The notes below the pieces were generated by a model. It was given only the letters and a program-made list of their open reading frames with translations, was not told the origin of the DNA and made no database searches. From Pedobacter rhodius (lineage in GTDB: Bacteria > Bacteroidota > Bacteroidia > Sphingobacteriales > Sphingobacteriaceae), in contig NZ_JAPWGL010000005.1 of the NCBI RefSeq assembly GCF_027213645.1, forward strand, positions 62,001 to 126,000: a stretch of 64,000 bases of DNA, given 5' to 3'. Below, in pieces: positions 1 through 9,081 of this stretch (positions are counted from its first letter, which is position 1; each line of letters begins with the position of its first letter). Position numbers and translations under genes: made by a program.

Positions 1-153
1 GTTTTCATACTCAGAAATAAGATGTACTAAAAGCATTTTTTCCTTATGTTCAGGAGAACCTTTTTGTGCATGCTTTATTTCTTCATAACGAGTAGTGGCA
101 AGTTTGTAGTCTTTCTCACTCTCTAATAAAAACCATTGAGTTACTTTATTCAT
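1..153 (-). CDS. higA: HigA-type antitoxin, N-terminal part (cut by window start)
   Basis: The first 51 codons are present, starting at the ATG read from 153 on the minus strand; the rest lies outside the window. The visible part is acidic and helical (SEKDYKLATTRYEEI, then HLISEYEN), which matches the leader region of HigA antitoxins that precedes their XRE helix-turn-helix; the HTH itself is not visible. It follows the HigB toxin gene by 25 nt on the same strand, the toxin-first order typical of higBA loci. Expected role: neutralise HigB and repress the shared promoter. The assignment rests mainly on the partner and the helical leader. Confidence 0.75.
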   Translation of the reverse strand, partial: MNKVTQWFLLESEKDYKLATTRYEEIKHAQKGSPEHKEKMLLVHLISEYEN

Positions 154-178
154 AATCTTCTATTAACTTAATAACCAA

Positions 179-472
179 TTATATCGTTAATGCATCAACC
201 TTATCATATTCTGCGTGTGTGCCAACAAATCTAATTTCAACTGTCTGATCTATAAAATCTACTTCAACAATTATGCGGTACTCGTTGCCAACAATTTTTA
301 ATCTGGCGCGTTGGCTATTTAAAACTTTAGCACTCGGAAAACTTTCAATTATTGCTATCGATGTTTTCCAATAGGCCTTTTCTACAATGCTCTTAAAAAC
401 TGATATGCTTTTAATGGCATCAGAATGTTTTCTACTGAAGTCTTGCAGTTTCTTTAAATAAATTATTCTCAT
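179..472 (-). CDS. higB: HigB-family toxin (ribosome-dependent mRNA interferase)
   Basis: A 97-residue basic protein with the HigB pattern: N-terminal helix (LKKLQDFSRKHSDA), a WKTSIAIIESFPSA segment, and the beta-strand core RLKIVGNEYRIIVEVDF ending in RFVGTHAEYDKVDA. HigB toxins of this fold cleave mRNA at the ribosome during stress when the labile HigA partner is degraded. Length is normal for the family, so the gene looks intact. It is the first gene of a two-gene minus-strand operon with higA. A candidate promoter overlapped by an inverted repeat lies about 105 nt upstream. Confidence 0.88.
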   Translation of the reverse strand: MRIIYLKKLQDFSRKHSDAIKSISVFKSIVEKAYWKTSIAIIESFPSAKVLNSQRARLKIVGNEYRIIVEVDFIDQTVEIRFVGTHAEYDKVDALTI

Positions 473-578
473 GAGGAGAAATTTTAATTTTAATTAAAAG
501 AGAAATAAGCATGATTCAAAAATTTTAGAAATCAATTACTATTGTTTTAAGCAAGCCATATCGCTCAAAAGCTTATTG

Positions 579-608
579 CAAATATAAGTAAAGTTGTCAA
601 AATGACAA
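579..608 (-). promoter_or_regulatory. Candidate higBA promoter with overlapping operator
   Basis: On the minus strand TATATTTG (586-579) fits the Bacteroidota -7 box TAnnTTTG, and TTG (608-606) lies 19 nt further upstream as a -33 element. A perfect inverted repeat TTGTCA-AAA-TGACAA (594-608) covers the -33 region, where an autoregulating HigA would bind. The rest of the gap 473-798 is A+T-rich and holds no gene that I can support. Confidence 0.45.
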
Positions 609-774
609 TAGTGTTTGACGTAATTATTTTCTCAGATAATCATTGTGGTTTTTAAACAATTAAATCTAATTGAAAGGAGATTTTGAGAACAATATATTTG
701 TTTTGAAGATTGGAGCATCTACAGCATATTCTACAGGTATTTTATTTTCTTTAGGTAAACAATGATTAATCAAT

Positions 775-782
775 TACTTTTG
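775..782 (+). promoter_or_regulatory. Candidate -7 box for the DUF4271-hemD unit
   Basis: TACTTTTG matches TAnnTTTG exactly, 16 nt before the ATG at 799. No convincing -33 TTTG was found. Confidence 0.45.
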
Positions 783-798
783 CAAGCTTAAAGTTCTG

Positions 799-1785
799 AT
801 GTTGAGCATGCCGAAATTTATTTTCATTTTCTTCGCAATTTTATGCGCTGTAAACTCATTTGCTGCGCAGCAGGTCGCGATTCAAACTGATTCTGCTGCG
901 ATAGTAAAGTATCAGTACAAAAGGTACAGACCGGACTCCGCTACACTGGCAAAGCAAAAATTTGTTACCGACTCCATAATCACGCATACCTGGGTTTTGG
1001 CGGGTAGTATGCTAAATAAGCATGCTCTGCTGGATAGTGTTGAAAAGGAATACATGTTTCCCATATTAGATTTGTTAGCGTGGCAGAAAAAATATCAGCA
1101 CTTTAAAAAAAAGGCGAATCCATATCAACTGGGTCGTTCAATTCCTAAAGGTAACGCAGGGTTATTAGGCTTTATTTTTATTATGTTGGTCGTTTTTGCA
1201 ATCTTAAAGAATGCTTTTTCAAAACAACTTTTTGCAATTATCCAATCTTTCTTTAGTAACCGTATTTTAAATAATATCAATAAAGAAGATAACCTATTTA
1301 GTTCATGGCCGTTCTTGCTTTTATTTATACAATTCGGATTCATTTTAGGAATGTTTTTTTTTCTGGTGGCTCAATATTATGACATGTATCAGGCCAAAGA
1401 CGGTTTTAAATTCTTTTTTACCATTTCTGTTATTATTATTGTATTTTACGCATTAAAACTAGTTATTTTACGGTTTTTAGGTTTTCTTTTTAATATACAA
1501 AAGCCTGTTAATGAGTATATTTCTATACTCTATTTAAGTTATTTCAATGCGTCTTTGCTATTCATTCCGTTAGTGGTTGCATTCGCCCTGTCGCCACTTA
1601 AATATGGTACTGTTTATATAGGATTGGCAGTCCTCGTGCTGATTATCATTTTCACATTTCAGTTACTAAGAGCGGGTATTACTATTCTTTCTAATAATAA
1701 GTTTTCGAAAATGCATTTAATTTTGTACTTTTGCGCCCTCGAAATATGTCCTATCTTGATACTAATTAAAACGATAGGCTTGTAG
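799..1785 (+). CDS. DUF4271 membrane protein
   Basis: A 328-residue protein with a signal peptide (MPKFIFIFFAILCAVNSFAA after a possible ATG at 808), a soluble segment of about 90 residues, then six or so hydrophobic segments from residue 115 on, the layout of DUF4271 proteins of Bacteroidota. The membrane part holds repeated aromatic/Leu-rich helices (FIFIMLVVFAIL, FIQFGFILGMFFFL, SVIIIVFYALKLVIL). The function is unknown. It lies 13 nt before hemD, and gldKLMN follow, so a link to the envelope or secretion is possible but is only inference from position. Start may be 799 or 808. Confidence 0.8.
   Translation: MLSMPKFIFIFFAILCAVNSFAAQQVAIQTDSAAIVKYQYKRYRPDSATLAKQKFVTDSIITHTWVLAGSMLNKHALLDSVEKEYMFPILDLLAWQKKYQHFKKKANPYQLGRSIPKGNAGLLGFIFIMLVVFAILKNAFSKQLFAIIQSFFSNRILNNINKEDNLFSSWPFLLLFIQFGFILGMFFFLVAQYYDMYQAKDGFKFFFTISVIIIVFYALKLVILRFLGFLFNIQKPVNEYISILYLSYFNASLLFIPLVVAFALSPLKYGTVYIGLAVLVLIIIFTFQLLRAGITILSNNKFSKMHLILYFCALEICPILILIKTIGL
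1704..1733 (+). promoter_or_regulatory. Candidate internal promoter for hemD
   Basis: Inside the end of the DUF4271 gene, TTCG (1704-1707) is followed after 18 nt by TACTTTTG (1726-1733), an exact TAnnTTTG box, 65 nt before the hemD start. It would let hemD be transcribed on its own. The -33 element is imperfect. Confidence 0.35.
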
Positions 1786-1798
1786 CAGAAAAAGGAAA

Positions 1799-2569
1799 AT
1801 GCAAGAAAAGAACGACTCTAGAATCCGTAAAGTAAAAAGTATTTTGGTTACTTTACCGAAACCTGAAACAGAAAAGTCTCCCTATTACGATTTAGCTAAA
1901 AAGCATAACCTTAAAGTAGACTTCAGATCATTCATTCATGTTGAAGGTGTGCCTGCTAGGGATTTCAGAAAGGATAAAATTAACCTTGCTGATTTTACAG
2001 CTGTTATTTTTACCAGCAGAAATGCAGCTGATCATTTCTTCAGAATTTGTGAGGAAATGCGTTATGATGTTCCTGCCGATTTAAAGTATTTCTGTCTTTC
2101 AGAAACGATAGCTTTGTATCTTCAAAAATATATTCAATATCGTAAACGTAAAATTTTCTTTGGTAAACAAACTGCAGCCGATTTAGCTGAAGTTTTAAAG
2201 AAACACGCTAACGAAAAATTTTTATATCCTTGTTCTGATGTAGCAACTGAAGATACAATGAAATTTCTGGAAAAAAGCGGCTATGATTTTACGCCTGCTG
2301 TATTGTTCAGAACCGTTGTAAGTGATTTATCAGATCTTGCTGAAGTTTTTTACGACGTAATCGCTTTCTTTAGTCCTTCAAGTATTCAATCTTTATTTAA
2401 AAATTTTCCTGACTTCAAACAAAATAATACCAGAATTGCAGCGTTTGGAGTTAATACAAGTAAAGCGGTAACGGATATGGGCTTAATTGTCGATATCGCG
2501 GCACCAACTCCCGGCGTACCTTCAATGACGATGGCCATTGAGAATTACGTTAAAATATCCAATAAATAA
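1799..2569 (+). CDS. hemD: Uroporphyrinogen-III synthase
   Basis: A 256-residue cytosolic protein that should close hydroxymethylbilane with D-ring inversion to give uroporphyrinogen III in haem and sirohaem synthesis. HemD sequences are poorly conserved, but the pattern is visible: KSILVTLPKPE at the start of the first Rossmann-like domain, ADFTAVIFTSRNAADHFF (the TSxNA motif), FLYPCSDVATEDTMKFL, and VIAFFSPSSIQSLF in the second lobe followed by IAAFGVNTSKAV. The gene starts 13 nt after the DUF4271 gene and ends 219 nt before gldK. No other haem gene is adjacent. Confidence 0.85.
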   Translation: MQEKNDSRIRKVKSILVTLPKPETEKSPYYDLAKKHNLKVDFRSFIHVEGVPARDFRKDKINLADFTAVIFTSRNAADHFFRICEEMRYDVPADLKYFCLSETIALYLQKYIQYRKRKIFFGKQTAADLAEVLKKHANEKFLYPCSDVATEDTMKFLEKSGYDFTPAVLFRTVVSDLSDLAEVFYDVIAFFSPSSIQSLFKNFPDFKQNNTRIAAFGVNTSKAVTDMGLIVDIAAPTPGVPSMTMAIENYVKISNK

Positions 2570-2674
2570 GGAATCCTCTAAATTTATTTCAGAAATACAA
2601 TAAATCTTAACTTTTTGAGTTATACCAAAATGTTGCTTTATTGTAACGAAAATATTAGGTAAATAAGATGAAAA

Positions 2675-2692
2675 AAGGCATCCTTATGCCTT
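2675..2692 (+). terminator. Hairpin after hemD
   Basis: AAGGCAT-cctt-ATGCCTT, a 7-bp stem preceded by an A run and followed by TTAATAAT. The U tract is weak on the plus strand, so termination may be partial. Confidence 0.35.
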
Positions 2693-2788
2693 AATAATAT
2701 AGTTTCGTGTAAAATTTTTGATTTTGTTGATTATTTAACTCATTTTTGATAGAATTGCTAACTGTGTTTTATACACTATAAAGAATAT

Positions 2789-4117
2789 ATGAAGAAAATC
2801 TACTTTCTAGCTATAATGGCTGTTTCTGTATTACTTGCTAGCTGCGGTCGTGGGGGCCAGGGTGAGTTAGTTGGCGCTTACAACCGAAAATTTAGAAATC
2901 AGCAAATACCATTGGGTATGATTTATGTTCCGCCCGGGCATACACCACTCGGCGGGTCAGATGAAGATATTACGTTTTCTCAATCCGGACCAAGCCGAAT
3001 GACTACAATTCCGGCCTTTTTCATGGATCAGACTGAAATATCGAACGCAAAATACCGTCAGTTTACCAAATGGGTACGCGATTCCATAGCGATCGTTATG
3101 ATGGGCTATCCTCAGCAATATATGGTAACCAAAAAAGGTGCTGCCGCAAACGGACTAGGAGGGGAAAAATACATTGACTGGAAAAAAGTAGGGAATGGTT
3201 CAGGAATCTGGAGTGGTAAAGGTAAAGGCGCAGCAGCGGCCAACAGGAGCCAGTTAGATAATATGTATTATTCGGGTTTAGATGCTTTGCCGGGTAAAAA
3301 AGAAATTGATGTGCGTAAATTGGAATATGTTTATGGTATCTTAAACTTTGATAAAGCAGCTTTGGGCCATAAAGATCCAAACAGCAAACGTCAGGATTAT
3401 ATCGATCGTTATACTGTTGCCGTTTATCCGGATACAATGGTTTGGAAAACGGATTATTCTTATTCTCAGAATGATCCCATGGTTAGAGGCTATTTTAATC
3501 ACCCTTCATATGATGATTATCCAGTAGTAGGTGTAAGCTGGGAACAAACTCAAGCTTTCTCACACTGGCGCACGCAGCTTTATCAAGGCGTTGCTTCGTC
3601 CAGAAAGATGCCTGCCAACGCCCGTGCAGATTACCGGTTACCTTCTGAATCTGAATTTGAATATGCTGCAAGAGGCGGTAATACTAAAACAAAATATCCA
3701 TGGGGCGGCCCATACATCAGAAATACAAAGGGATGCTTACAGGCAAACTTTAAGCCAGGGCGTGGCGATTATTCCAGCGATGGCGGTATTTATACTGTAA
3801 ATGTTCATTCGTATTTCCCTAACGATTACGGCCTATACAATATGGCCGGTAATGTTGCTGAATGGACTCAAACTGCTTACAATAAATCTGCCGCACCACT
3901 TTTACACGATTTAAGTCCGAATTTTACCTATGTAGCGGGTAAGGACGACAGTAAATACTTAAAACGTAAAGTGGTTAAAGGCGGTTCTTGGAAAGATACA
4001 GGCTACTTTCTTCAAAATGCAGTATCTACTTACGAGTATCAGGACCAACAAAGATCTTATATCGGTTTCAGATGCGTATCATCATTATATGGTACGGATT
4101 TAAGAAACAAAAACTAA
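2789..4117 (+). CDS. gldK: Gliding/type IX secretion lipoprotein GldK
   Basis: A 442-residue outer-membrane lipoprotein with lipobox LLASC (Cys19) and a formylglycine-generating-enzyme-like (FGE/SUMF1) fold: IYVPPGHTPLGG, MDQTEISNAKYRQF, VVGVSWEQTQAFSHW, RLPSESEFEYAARGG, YGLYNMAGNVAEWT, VVKGGSWKD and the closing IGFRCVSS. In Bacteroidota GldK/PorK forms the periplasmic ring of the type IX secretion system with GldN. It is the first gene of gldKLMN, with GldL starting 45 nt downstream. The fold is structural here and no enzyme activity is implied. The order K-L-M-N makes the assignment firm. Confidence 0.95.
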   Translation: MKKIYFLAIMAVSVLLASCGRGGQGELVGAYNRKFRNQQIPLGMIYVPPGHTPLGGSDEDITFSQSGPSRMTTIPAFFMDQTEISNAKYRQFTKWVRDSIAIVMMGYPQQYMVTKKGAAANGLGGEKYIDWKKVGNGSGIWSGKGKGAAAANRSQLDNMYYSGLDALPGKKEIDVRKLEYVYGILNFDKAALGHKDPNSKRQDYIDRYTVAVYPDTMVWKTDYSYSQNDPMVRGYFNHPSYDDYPVVGVSWEQTQAFSHWRTQLYQGVASSRKMPANARADYRLPSESEFEYAARGGNTKTKYPWGGPYIRNTKGCLQANFKPGRGDYSSDGGIYTVNVHSYFPNDYGLYNMAGNVAEWTQTAYNKSAAPLLHDLSPNFTYVAGKDDSKYLKRKVVKGGSWKDTGYFLQNAVSTYEYQDQQRSYIGFRCVSSLYGTDLRNKN

Positions 4118-4162
4118 ATCAAACCAAACAAACGAAAACTAAAAAGAAAACATCAAAATTTT

Positions 4163-4969
4163 ATGGCAGCAAAGAAACAACCAGGCTGGTTACACGTAGC
4201 GATTTCATGGGGAGCAAGTATTGTAATTATTGGGGCATTATTTAAAATTCTGCACATTGGAGGGATTTTAGGTAACTATATGATAGGTATCGGCCTTGGA
4301 GTTGAATCTGTTTTATTCTTTTTAACCGGATTTTTTCCACCAGAGCCAGAACCAGCTTGGGAAAGGGTTTATCCTGAATTAAGAGCAGATTTTAACGGTG
4401 AATTACCAACAGCAACGACACGTCCTGTGGCTTCAGTCGCTGCACCTACCTCCGCAGCTTTAGATAAGATGCTTGCCGACGCTAAAGTAGGACCTGAATT
4501 AATTGAAAGTTTGGGTAATGGATTACGCACTTTTGGTGACAAAGTAGCTTCTATTTCTAATGTGGCAGATGCATCTTTGGCTACTAATGAATTTACAGGT
4601 AAGGTAAAAACGGCTTCTGCAGGTTTTGATAACTTAAGTGCATCTTTTGAAAAAGCAACCGCTAACTTAAAAGCGATGGGCGAGAGCAATGTCGATTCTC
4701 AGGCTTATCATGATCAGGTAAATAATTTGGCTAAAAATCTTTCTGCTTTAAATGCGGTTTATGAGTTAGAATTGCAGGATTCAAGCGCACATTTAAAATC
4801 GATGAACAAATTTTATTCAAACCTTTCACTGACCATGCAAAACTTTAACGAATCGATGGAAGATTCGAAACAGTTTAAAGAAGAAGTGAATAAGCTGGCT
4901 AAAAACTTATCATCGCTGAATGCGATTTATGGTAATATGCTTTCGGCTATGAACAGCCCACGCGTTTAA
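4163..4969 (+). CDS. gldL: Type IX secretion motor subunit GldL
   Basis: A 268-residue inner-membrane protein with two transmembrane helices near residues 13-31 and 37-58, followed by a long cytoplasmic tail with internal repeats (NNLAKNLSALNAVYELEL and NKLAKNLSSLNAIYGNML). GldL forms the pentameric core of the proton-powered motor around the GldM dimer. Glu48 in helix 2 (GLGVESVLFF) matches the conserved membrane glutamate thought to carry protons. The tail is rich in Ala/Ser and likely coiled coil. It starts 45 nt after gldK and ends 38 nt before gldM. Confidence 0.95.
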   Translation: MAAKKQPGWLHVAISWGASIVIIGALFKILHIGGILGNYMIGIGLGVESVLFFLTGFFPPEPEPAWERVYPELRADFNGELPTATTRPVASVAAPTSAALDKMLADAKVGPELIESLGNGLRTFGDKVASISNVADASLATNEFTGKVKTASAGFDNLSASFEKATANLKAMGESNVDSQAYHDQVNNLAKNLSALNAVYELELQDSSAHLKSMNKFYSNLSLTMQNFNESMEDSKQFKEEVNKLAKNLSSLNAIYGNMLSAMNSPRV

Positions 4970-5007
4970 TTTATAGTTTTTAATTTAAATAGAAAGCTAC
5001 ATAAAAA

Positions 5008-6540
5008 ATGGCAGGCGGAAAAGAAACAACAAGGCAGCGGATGATCAATATCATGTATTTGGTATTGTTGGCTATGCTTGCTTTAAATGTATCAGATACA
5101 ATATTAGATGCATTCAAAAATATCAACGATAGTTTGGATACATCCAAAAATAATGTTAATACCAGTATAGAACAGCTTTTTTCTTCTTTCGAAAATTCAA
5201 AGCTCAAAGAAGAACCGGCGAGGGCAAAGCCTATTTATGATAAAGCTAAGCAGGCAAAGGCAGCGGCGGATGAACTGAACAATTATATAGACGGTATAAA
5301 AAAACAATTTACAACTGCCGGCGATGGAATAAATCCGGAGACAGGCGATTTGGTTAACCGGGATAATCAGGATATTTCTCCAAACATCATGATTAACCAA
5401 AAAGAAGGCGCCAAGCTGAAGGAAAAAATTAACGCTACCCGAGAAAAACTAATTTCGCTGCTCGATCCTCAGGACAGAGCAGGTGTAACGTTTTCTCTTG
5501 AAGCTAAAGACCCTGCCAGAAAAAGAAAGGGAAATTGGGAAGAGACACTTTTTGGTGAAGGTACGCCGCTTACGGCTGCAATGACCATTTTGACCAAATT
5601 GCAAACCGATACAAAAAATGCTGAGGCGGAAGTGGTTAAGAAATTATTCGGAAATATGGACAAGGCTGTGGTTAACATCGACAGATTTGCGGCAGTTGCT
5701 GTAGCGCCTACCTCTTACGTAATTCAGGGTCAGCCCTATACCGCTGAAGTATTTTTAACCGCCAGTGATTCCAGATCAAATCCTGATATTGCTGTGGGTG
5801 GAAGTAAATTATCCGTTAAAGATGGCAAAGGTACCTATACCGGAAGTACAGGAAGTGTTGGTGTATTTAAATGGGTAGGAACAGTTCGGGTACGTCAAAC
5901 CGACGGACAGATTAAAGAATATAGAACTCCTGAACAAACGTACCAGGTTGCTAAACCATCTGCTACAGTTTCATCAACTAAAATGAATGTAATTTATGCA
6001 GGTATACCTAATCCATTTGCCGTTTCAGCAGCAGGTTTTCCATTAGAAAGTGTTAAGGCTTCTATTTCTGCAGGCAGCATGTCTGGCGGTAATGGAAACT
6101 ACATGGTGAATGTTTCAGGTGGCCAGGTAGGCTCTGACGTTTCAATCAGCGTAAGTGCCAGTAATGCAGGTAAAACGGTTAACCTTGGCGTTCAGAAATT
6201 CCGGGTGAAAGCAATTCCTGCGCCGATTGCAAAAGTTGGCGGTAGAATCGGTGGCGATGTTTCATCTGTACAATTAAAAAGTGAAACAGAAATAGAAGCC
6301 GATTTGGATGATTTCCCTTTTGATGTTAGCTTCAAAATATTGAGGTACAAGCTAACCGTTATCAAACCCCGTTCTGAAGCAGTTACAATTGCAGGTAGCG
6401 GCGGTAGTTTTTCTGGTGCTGTAAGGAGTGCGATGAATGCGATTACACCTGGTTCAAAAGTATTTTTTGATGATATCGTTTCTCAGGGACCAGATGGACG
6501 TCAAAAGATTCTGCCTTCGGTTTCGTTCAATGTTAAATAA
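5008..6540 (+). CDS. gldM: Type IX secretion motor subunit GldM
   Basis: A 510-residue protein with one N-terminal transmembrane helix (MINIMYLVLLAMLALNV) and a large periplasmic region. The start MAGGKETTRQRM carries Arg9, matching the conserved membrane-proximal arginine of GldM. Periplasmic domains follow: a helical region to about residue 220, then beta-rich domains with PTSYVIQGQPYTAEVFLTA and NVIYAGIPNPFAVSAAG, ending in FDDIVSQGPDGRQKILPSV. GldM rotates or flexes within the GldL pentamer to pass force to the GldKN ring. gldN begins 7 nt after its stop. Confidence 0.96.
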   Translation: MAGGKETTRQRMINIMYLVLLAMLALNVSDTILDAFKNINDSLDTSKNNVNTSIEQLFSSFENSKLKEEPARAKPIYDKAKQAKAAADELNNYIDGIKKQFTTAGDGINPETGDLVNRDNQDISPNIMINQKEGAKLKEKINATREKLISLLDPQDRAGVTFSLEAKDPARKRKGNWEETLFGEGTPLTAAMTILTKLQTDTKNAEAEVVKKLFGNMDKAVVNIDRFAAVAVAPTSYVIQGQPYTAEVFLTASDSRSNPDIAVGGSKLSVKDGKGTYTGSTGSVGVFKWVGTVRVRQTDGQIKEYRTPEQTYQVAKPSATVSSTKMNVIYAGIPNPFAVSAAGFPLESVKASISAGSMSGGNGNYMVNVSGGQVGSDVSISVSASNAGKTVNLGVQKFRVKAIPAPIAKVGGRIGGDVSSVQLKSETEIEADLDDFPFDVSFKILRYKLTVIKPRSEAVTIAGSGGSFSGAVRSAMNAITPGSKVFFDDIVSQGPDGRQKILPSVSFNVK

Positions 6541-6547
6541 AAGAAAG

Positions 6548-7462
6548 ATGAAAAGGATTTTAAGCATTGCTGTTTTAGTTTTATCAACCGGATTTGTGTT
6601 TGCACAAACGCCTCTTAAAAAGAAGGCTGCAACAACTCAGGGAGGAAGGGTTATAACGAATACAGTTGTTTCGACTGACACGACTAAGAAAGTTACGGCA
6701 AAGAAAAAATTAAAAGTACCGCCTAAAGATGGTTTTTATGCCCGCAAGGATATAGATAGCACGGTGATGGTTCCTTTTGCTGATGTGCGTGAAGAAGATG
6801 TATTTTATGCAAAACGTATCTGGCGTGAAATCGATTTACGTGATACTGTTAATTCTGTTTTGAAATCTCCGAAATCCAGACTTATTGATGTACTGATCTC
6901 ATCCATAAAATCAGAAGAATTAACTGCATATGCACCTATCGATAGTGCTTTAAATGAAGATGATACGTTCCAAACACCACTCAGTGCAGATTCTGCAGCA
7001 AAAGGTGCATTAGGAACATCAGAGGTTTCTAATAATAAAACAGGAACGGTTACTACTGTAGTAAACGATTTCAATCCGGAAGCTTTTTTAAAATACCGTA
7101 TTAAAGAAGACTGGATTTTTGATACCAAACGTTCTATTTTTGAACCACGTATTGTTGGAATTGCGCCATTAAAATACAATGAAATATCAAAAGTATGGCA
7201 GCCGGTTTTCTGGGTTAGCTATGATGAGTTAAGGCCTATTATTGCGCACAAAAAATTAATGAATACAAATAATGATGCATCTACTTTAAGCTTCGACGAT
7301 TTTTTCGTCCGCCGCTTATTTAGCAGTTATATTGTAAAAGAATCAAATCCTGGAGATAATAAATTAAGAGATATTATTAGCGATCCGAGAGAAAGATTAC
7401 TGGAATCGGAAAGAATTAAAAAATCAGTTCTTGATTACGAACAAGGACTTTGGGAATACTAA
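6548..7462 (+). CDS. gldN: Type IX secretion ring protein GldN
   Basis: A 304-residue periplasmic protein with signal peptide MKRILSIAVLVLSTGFVFAQ. The frame is open upstream into gldM, but the ATG at 6548 gives the signal peptide and is preferred. The family core is visible: YARKDIDSTVMVPFADVREE, FYAKRIWREIDLRD, KYRIKEDWIFDTKRS, EPRIVGIAPL, WVSYDELRPI and DDFFVRRLFSSYIVKESN. GldN/PorN forms the periplasmic ring with GldK. It ends the gldKLMN operon and is followed by a strong terminator. Confidence 0.95.
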   Translation: MKRILSIAVLVLSTGFVFAQTPLKKKAATTQGGRVITNTVVSTDTTKKVTAKKKLKVPPKDGFYARKDIDSTVMVPFADVREEDVFYAKRIWREIDLRDTVNSVLKSPKSRLIDVLISSIKSEELTAYAPIDSALNEDDTFQTPLSADSAAKGALGTSEVSNNKTGTVTTVVNDFNPEAFLKYRIKEDWIFDTKRSIFEPRIVGIAPLKYNEISKVWQPVFWVSYDELRPIIAHKKLMNTNNDASTLSFDDFFVRRLFSSYIVKESNPGDNKLRDIISDPRERLLESERIKKSVLDYEQGLWEY

Positions 7463-7463
7463 T

Positions 7464-7492
7464 AAAAAAGGGATGTTTTACATCCCTTTTTT
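7464..7492 (+). terminator. Rho-independent terminator after gldN
   Basis: A run, GGGATG-tttta-CATCCC stem (extendable by A-T pairs) and a T run, starting 2 nt after the gldN stop. It can also work on the minus strand. Confidence 0.85.
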
Positions 7493-7676
7493 ATTGAATT
7501 AAATAGCTAAGTCAATCCAGCTTCAGCTAATAACGTTTTGTCTTTTGATAAACTATACTTTAAAAAGCTAAATAAGAGGATGGCCCTTAAATTAACTTCC
7601 TCTTAAATTTTGTCAGGTTCAGATTGACACTCATATTTATTAGACTGCGTCTAATTTGCGTTTAGGGTTAAGCAAT

Positions 7677-9044
7677 CTACAGATTATCAGTAGTTGATTC
7701 TATTGCACTTTGTACGGCTGCCGGAACGTTCGATAGAATGTTATATCCTGTTGCGGATTCTACCGCATCAACCGTTGTGCGATATGTTTTCCAATTGGTA
7801 TTCAGACCGTTTGTATTAGGCATGTTGACCGTAATTACCCTGGTTGATGAAGTGATACGACTTAGATCATTATTGCCATTGGCTAATACAACAATAACTT
7901 TCCAGGTATTCGAAGGAACATTAATTCGCCCGTTATCAATTGTGTAAGTTGTACCTCCATTGCTTCCTGTACCGCCTGAGCCATAAGAGCCACAAATTAC
8001 ATATACTTCATTACCTGAAGTTACCAATGAGCGGGTATAATTTTCCAAATCTGCCCATGGACCCTGGTTGTTGTTTGGCGCCTGTGGCATCATATTCGTC
8101 ATTAAGAAAGTTGAAGAATTTGCGGCTGTTGTTGAAGTTCTGTCGGCTGACGGGCAGTTATGCCCCCGGTCAAAACCAGATCCGGAATAGCTGCTGCTTG
8201 ATACCTGGTACCAGCCGGATGGTAAGGTGCTGTCAGTTCTGAAATCATCCTGGCGTGATGCAGAGCCTAAATCAGCAGAACCGATGTGCCAGCTAACCCA
8301 ATTCGGTGTGGCCCTGGATTTACTATATGACATTGAATAGTAGCTACGTTCCATCAAATAATTTTCAGGATAAGAAGTACTGCTTACCGCATTACTTGGA
8401 TTTCCAAGTAAAAGATGGTTATCATCTCCCGGATTTGTTGGTGGAGTGGTTGTTCCACCTGTTGAAATGCTGAAATCATCTATATTAATTCTGGCAGAAC
8501 CTCCGCTAATTTTGCGGATTTGAAAGCGCACATTTCCTGAAATAGCGGTATTGAAAGATACCGTCGATAAAGTAGTGGCACTGCTGGTAATCGTATTGCC
8601 CGATTGTTGCCAGCTTGATCCACTATTTGTAGAATACCAAAGCTGCCAGGTGCTATTTGCATCAGTACCGTATTTCGCATGCGCTATGCTAACCACGTCG
8701 GCTCCATTTACATCAAAATTCATACTTAAAATACCTGTATTACGAATGCGTACAGATTGACTGCCATTTTTTGCATCTGCAGACAGGTTTCCGATTAGTG
8801 CATCATTCAGGCTCCAGCTGCCGCTACTTAAAGTTACAGAAGCTGTTGTATAGCTTCCTTTAGTGGCAGATTCAAAACCTTCAGGAAAACCGGCGACTAT
8901 TGCCTGCACAACGTTTGCAGCCGACTTACTATTTAACTTTTGTTCAAAAAGCGTTGTTTCAGGCTCAATTTGATTTTCTTTTTTACAGGCAGAAAGGCCA
9001 ATACACATCATGGCCACTAAGCTTAATTTTTTTAATGCTTTCAT
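7677..9044 (-). CDS. Lipoprotein DNA/RNA non-specific endonuclease (NucA/Serratia family)
   Basis: A 455-residue lipoprotein. The ATG at 9044 gives signal MKALKKLSLVAMMCIGLSAC with lipobox Cys20; an upstream extension of the frame overlaps the inhibitor gene and is rejected. Residues 45-195 form a beta-sandwich-like region (GSGxx-rich, INIDDFSIS), then a Gly/Pro/Thr linker. Residues 205-455 carry the nuclease: DRGH at 292-295 with catalytic His295, then NNNQGPWADLE giving the metal-ligand Asn326 and Glu334. This family cuts DNA and RNA without sequence preference using Mg. Likely periplasmic or surface nucleic-acid scavenging or defence. No type IX C-terminal signal was recognised. The inhibitor gene lies 37 nt upstream. 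Confidence 0.9.
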   Translation of the reverse strand: MKALKKLSLVAMMCIGLSACKKENQIEPETTLFEQKLNSKSAANVVQAIVAGFPEGFESATKGSYTTASVTLSSGSWSLNDALIGNLSADAKNGSQSVRIRNTGILSMNFDVNGADVVSIAHAKYGTDANSTWQLWYSTNSGSSWQQSGNTITSSATTLSTVSFNTAISGNVRFQIRKISGGSARINIDDFSISTGGTTTPPTNPGDDNHLLLGNPSNAVSSTSYPENYLMERSYYSMSYSKSRATPNWVSWHIGSADLGSASRQDDFRTDSTLPSGWYQVSSSSYSGSGFDRGHNCPSADRTSTTAANSSTFLMTNMMPQAPNNNQGPWADLENYTRSLVTSGNEVYVICGSYGSGGTGSNGGTTYTIDNGRINVPSNTWKVIVVLANGNNDLSRITSSTRVITVNMPNTNGLNTNWKTYRTTVDAVESATGYNILSNVPAAVQSAIESTTDNL

Positions 9045-9081
9045 TGTTTGTTTTAGATTTATTAAATAGGGATTGATTTTC

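Noticed and set aside
7677..9044. Type IX secretion signal on the nuclease
   Set aside because: The C terminus is helical (VPAAVQSAIESTTDNL) and lacks the conserved beta-sandwich domain end with its Lys-rich motif; a lipobox is present instead.
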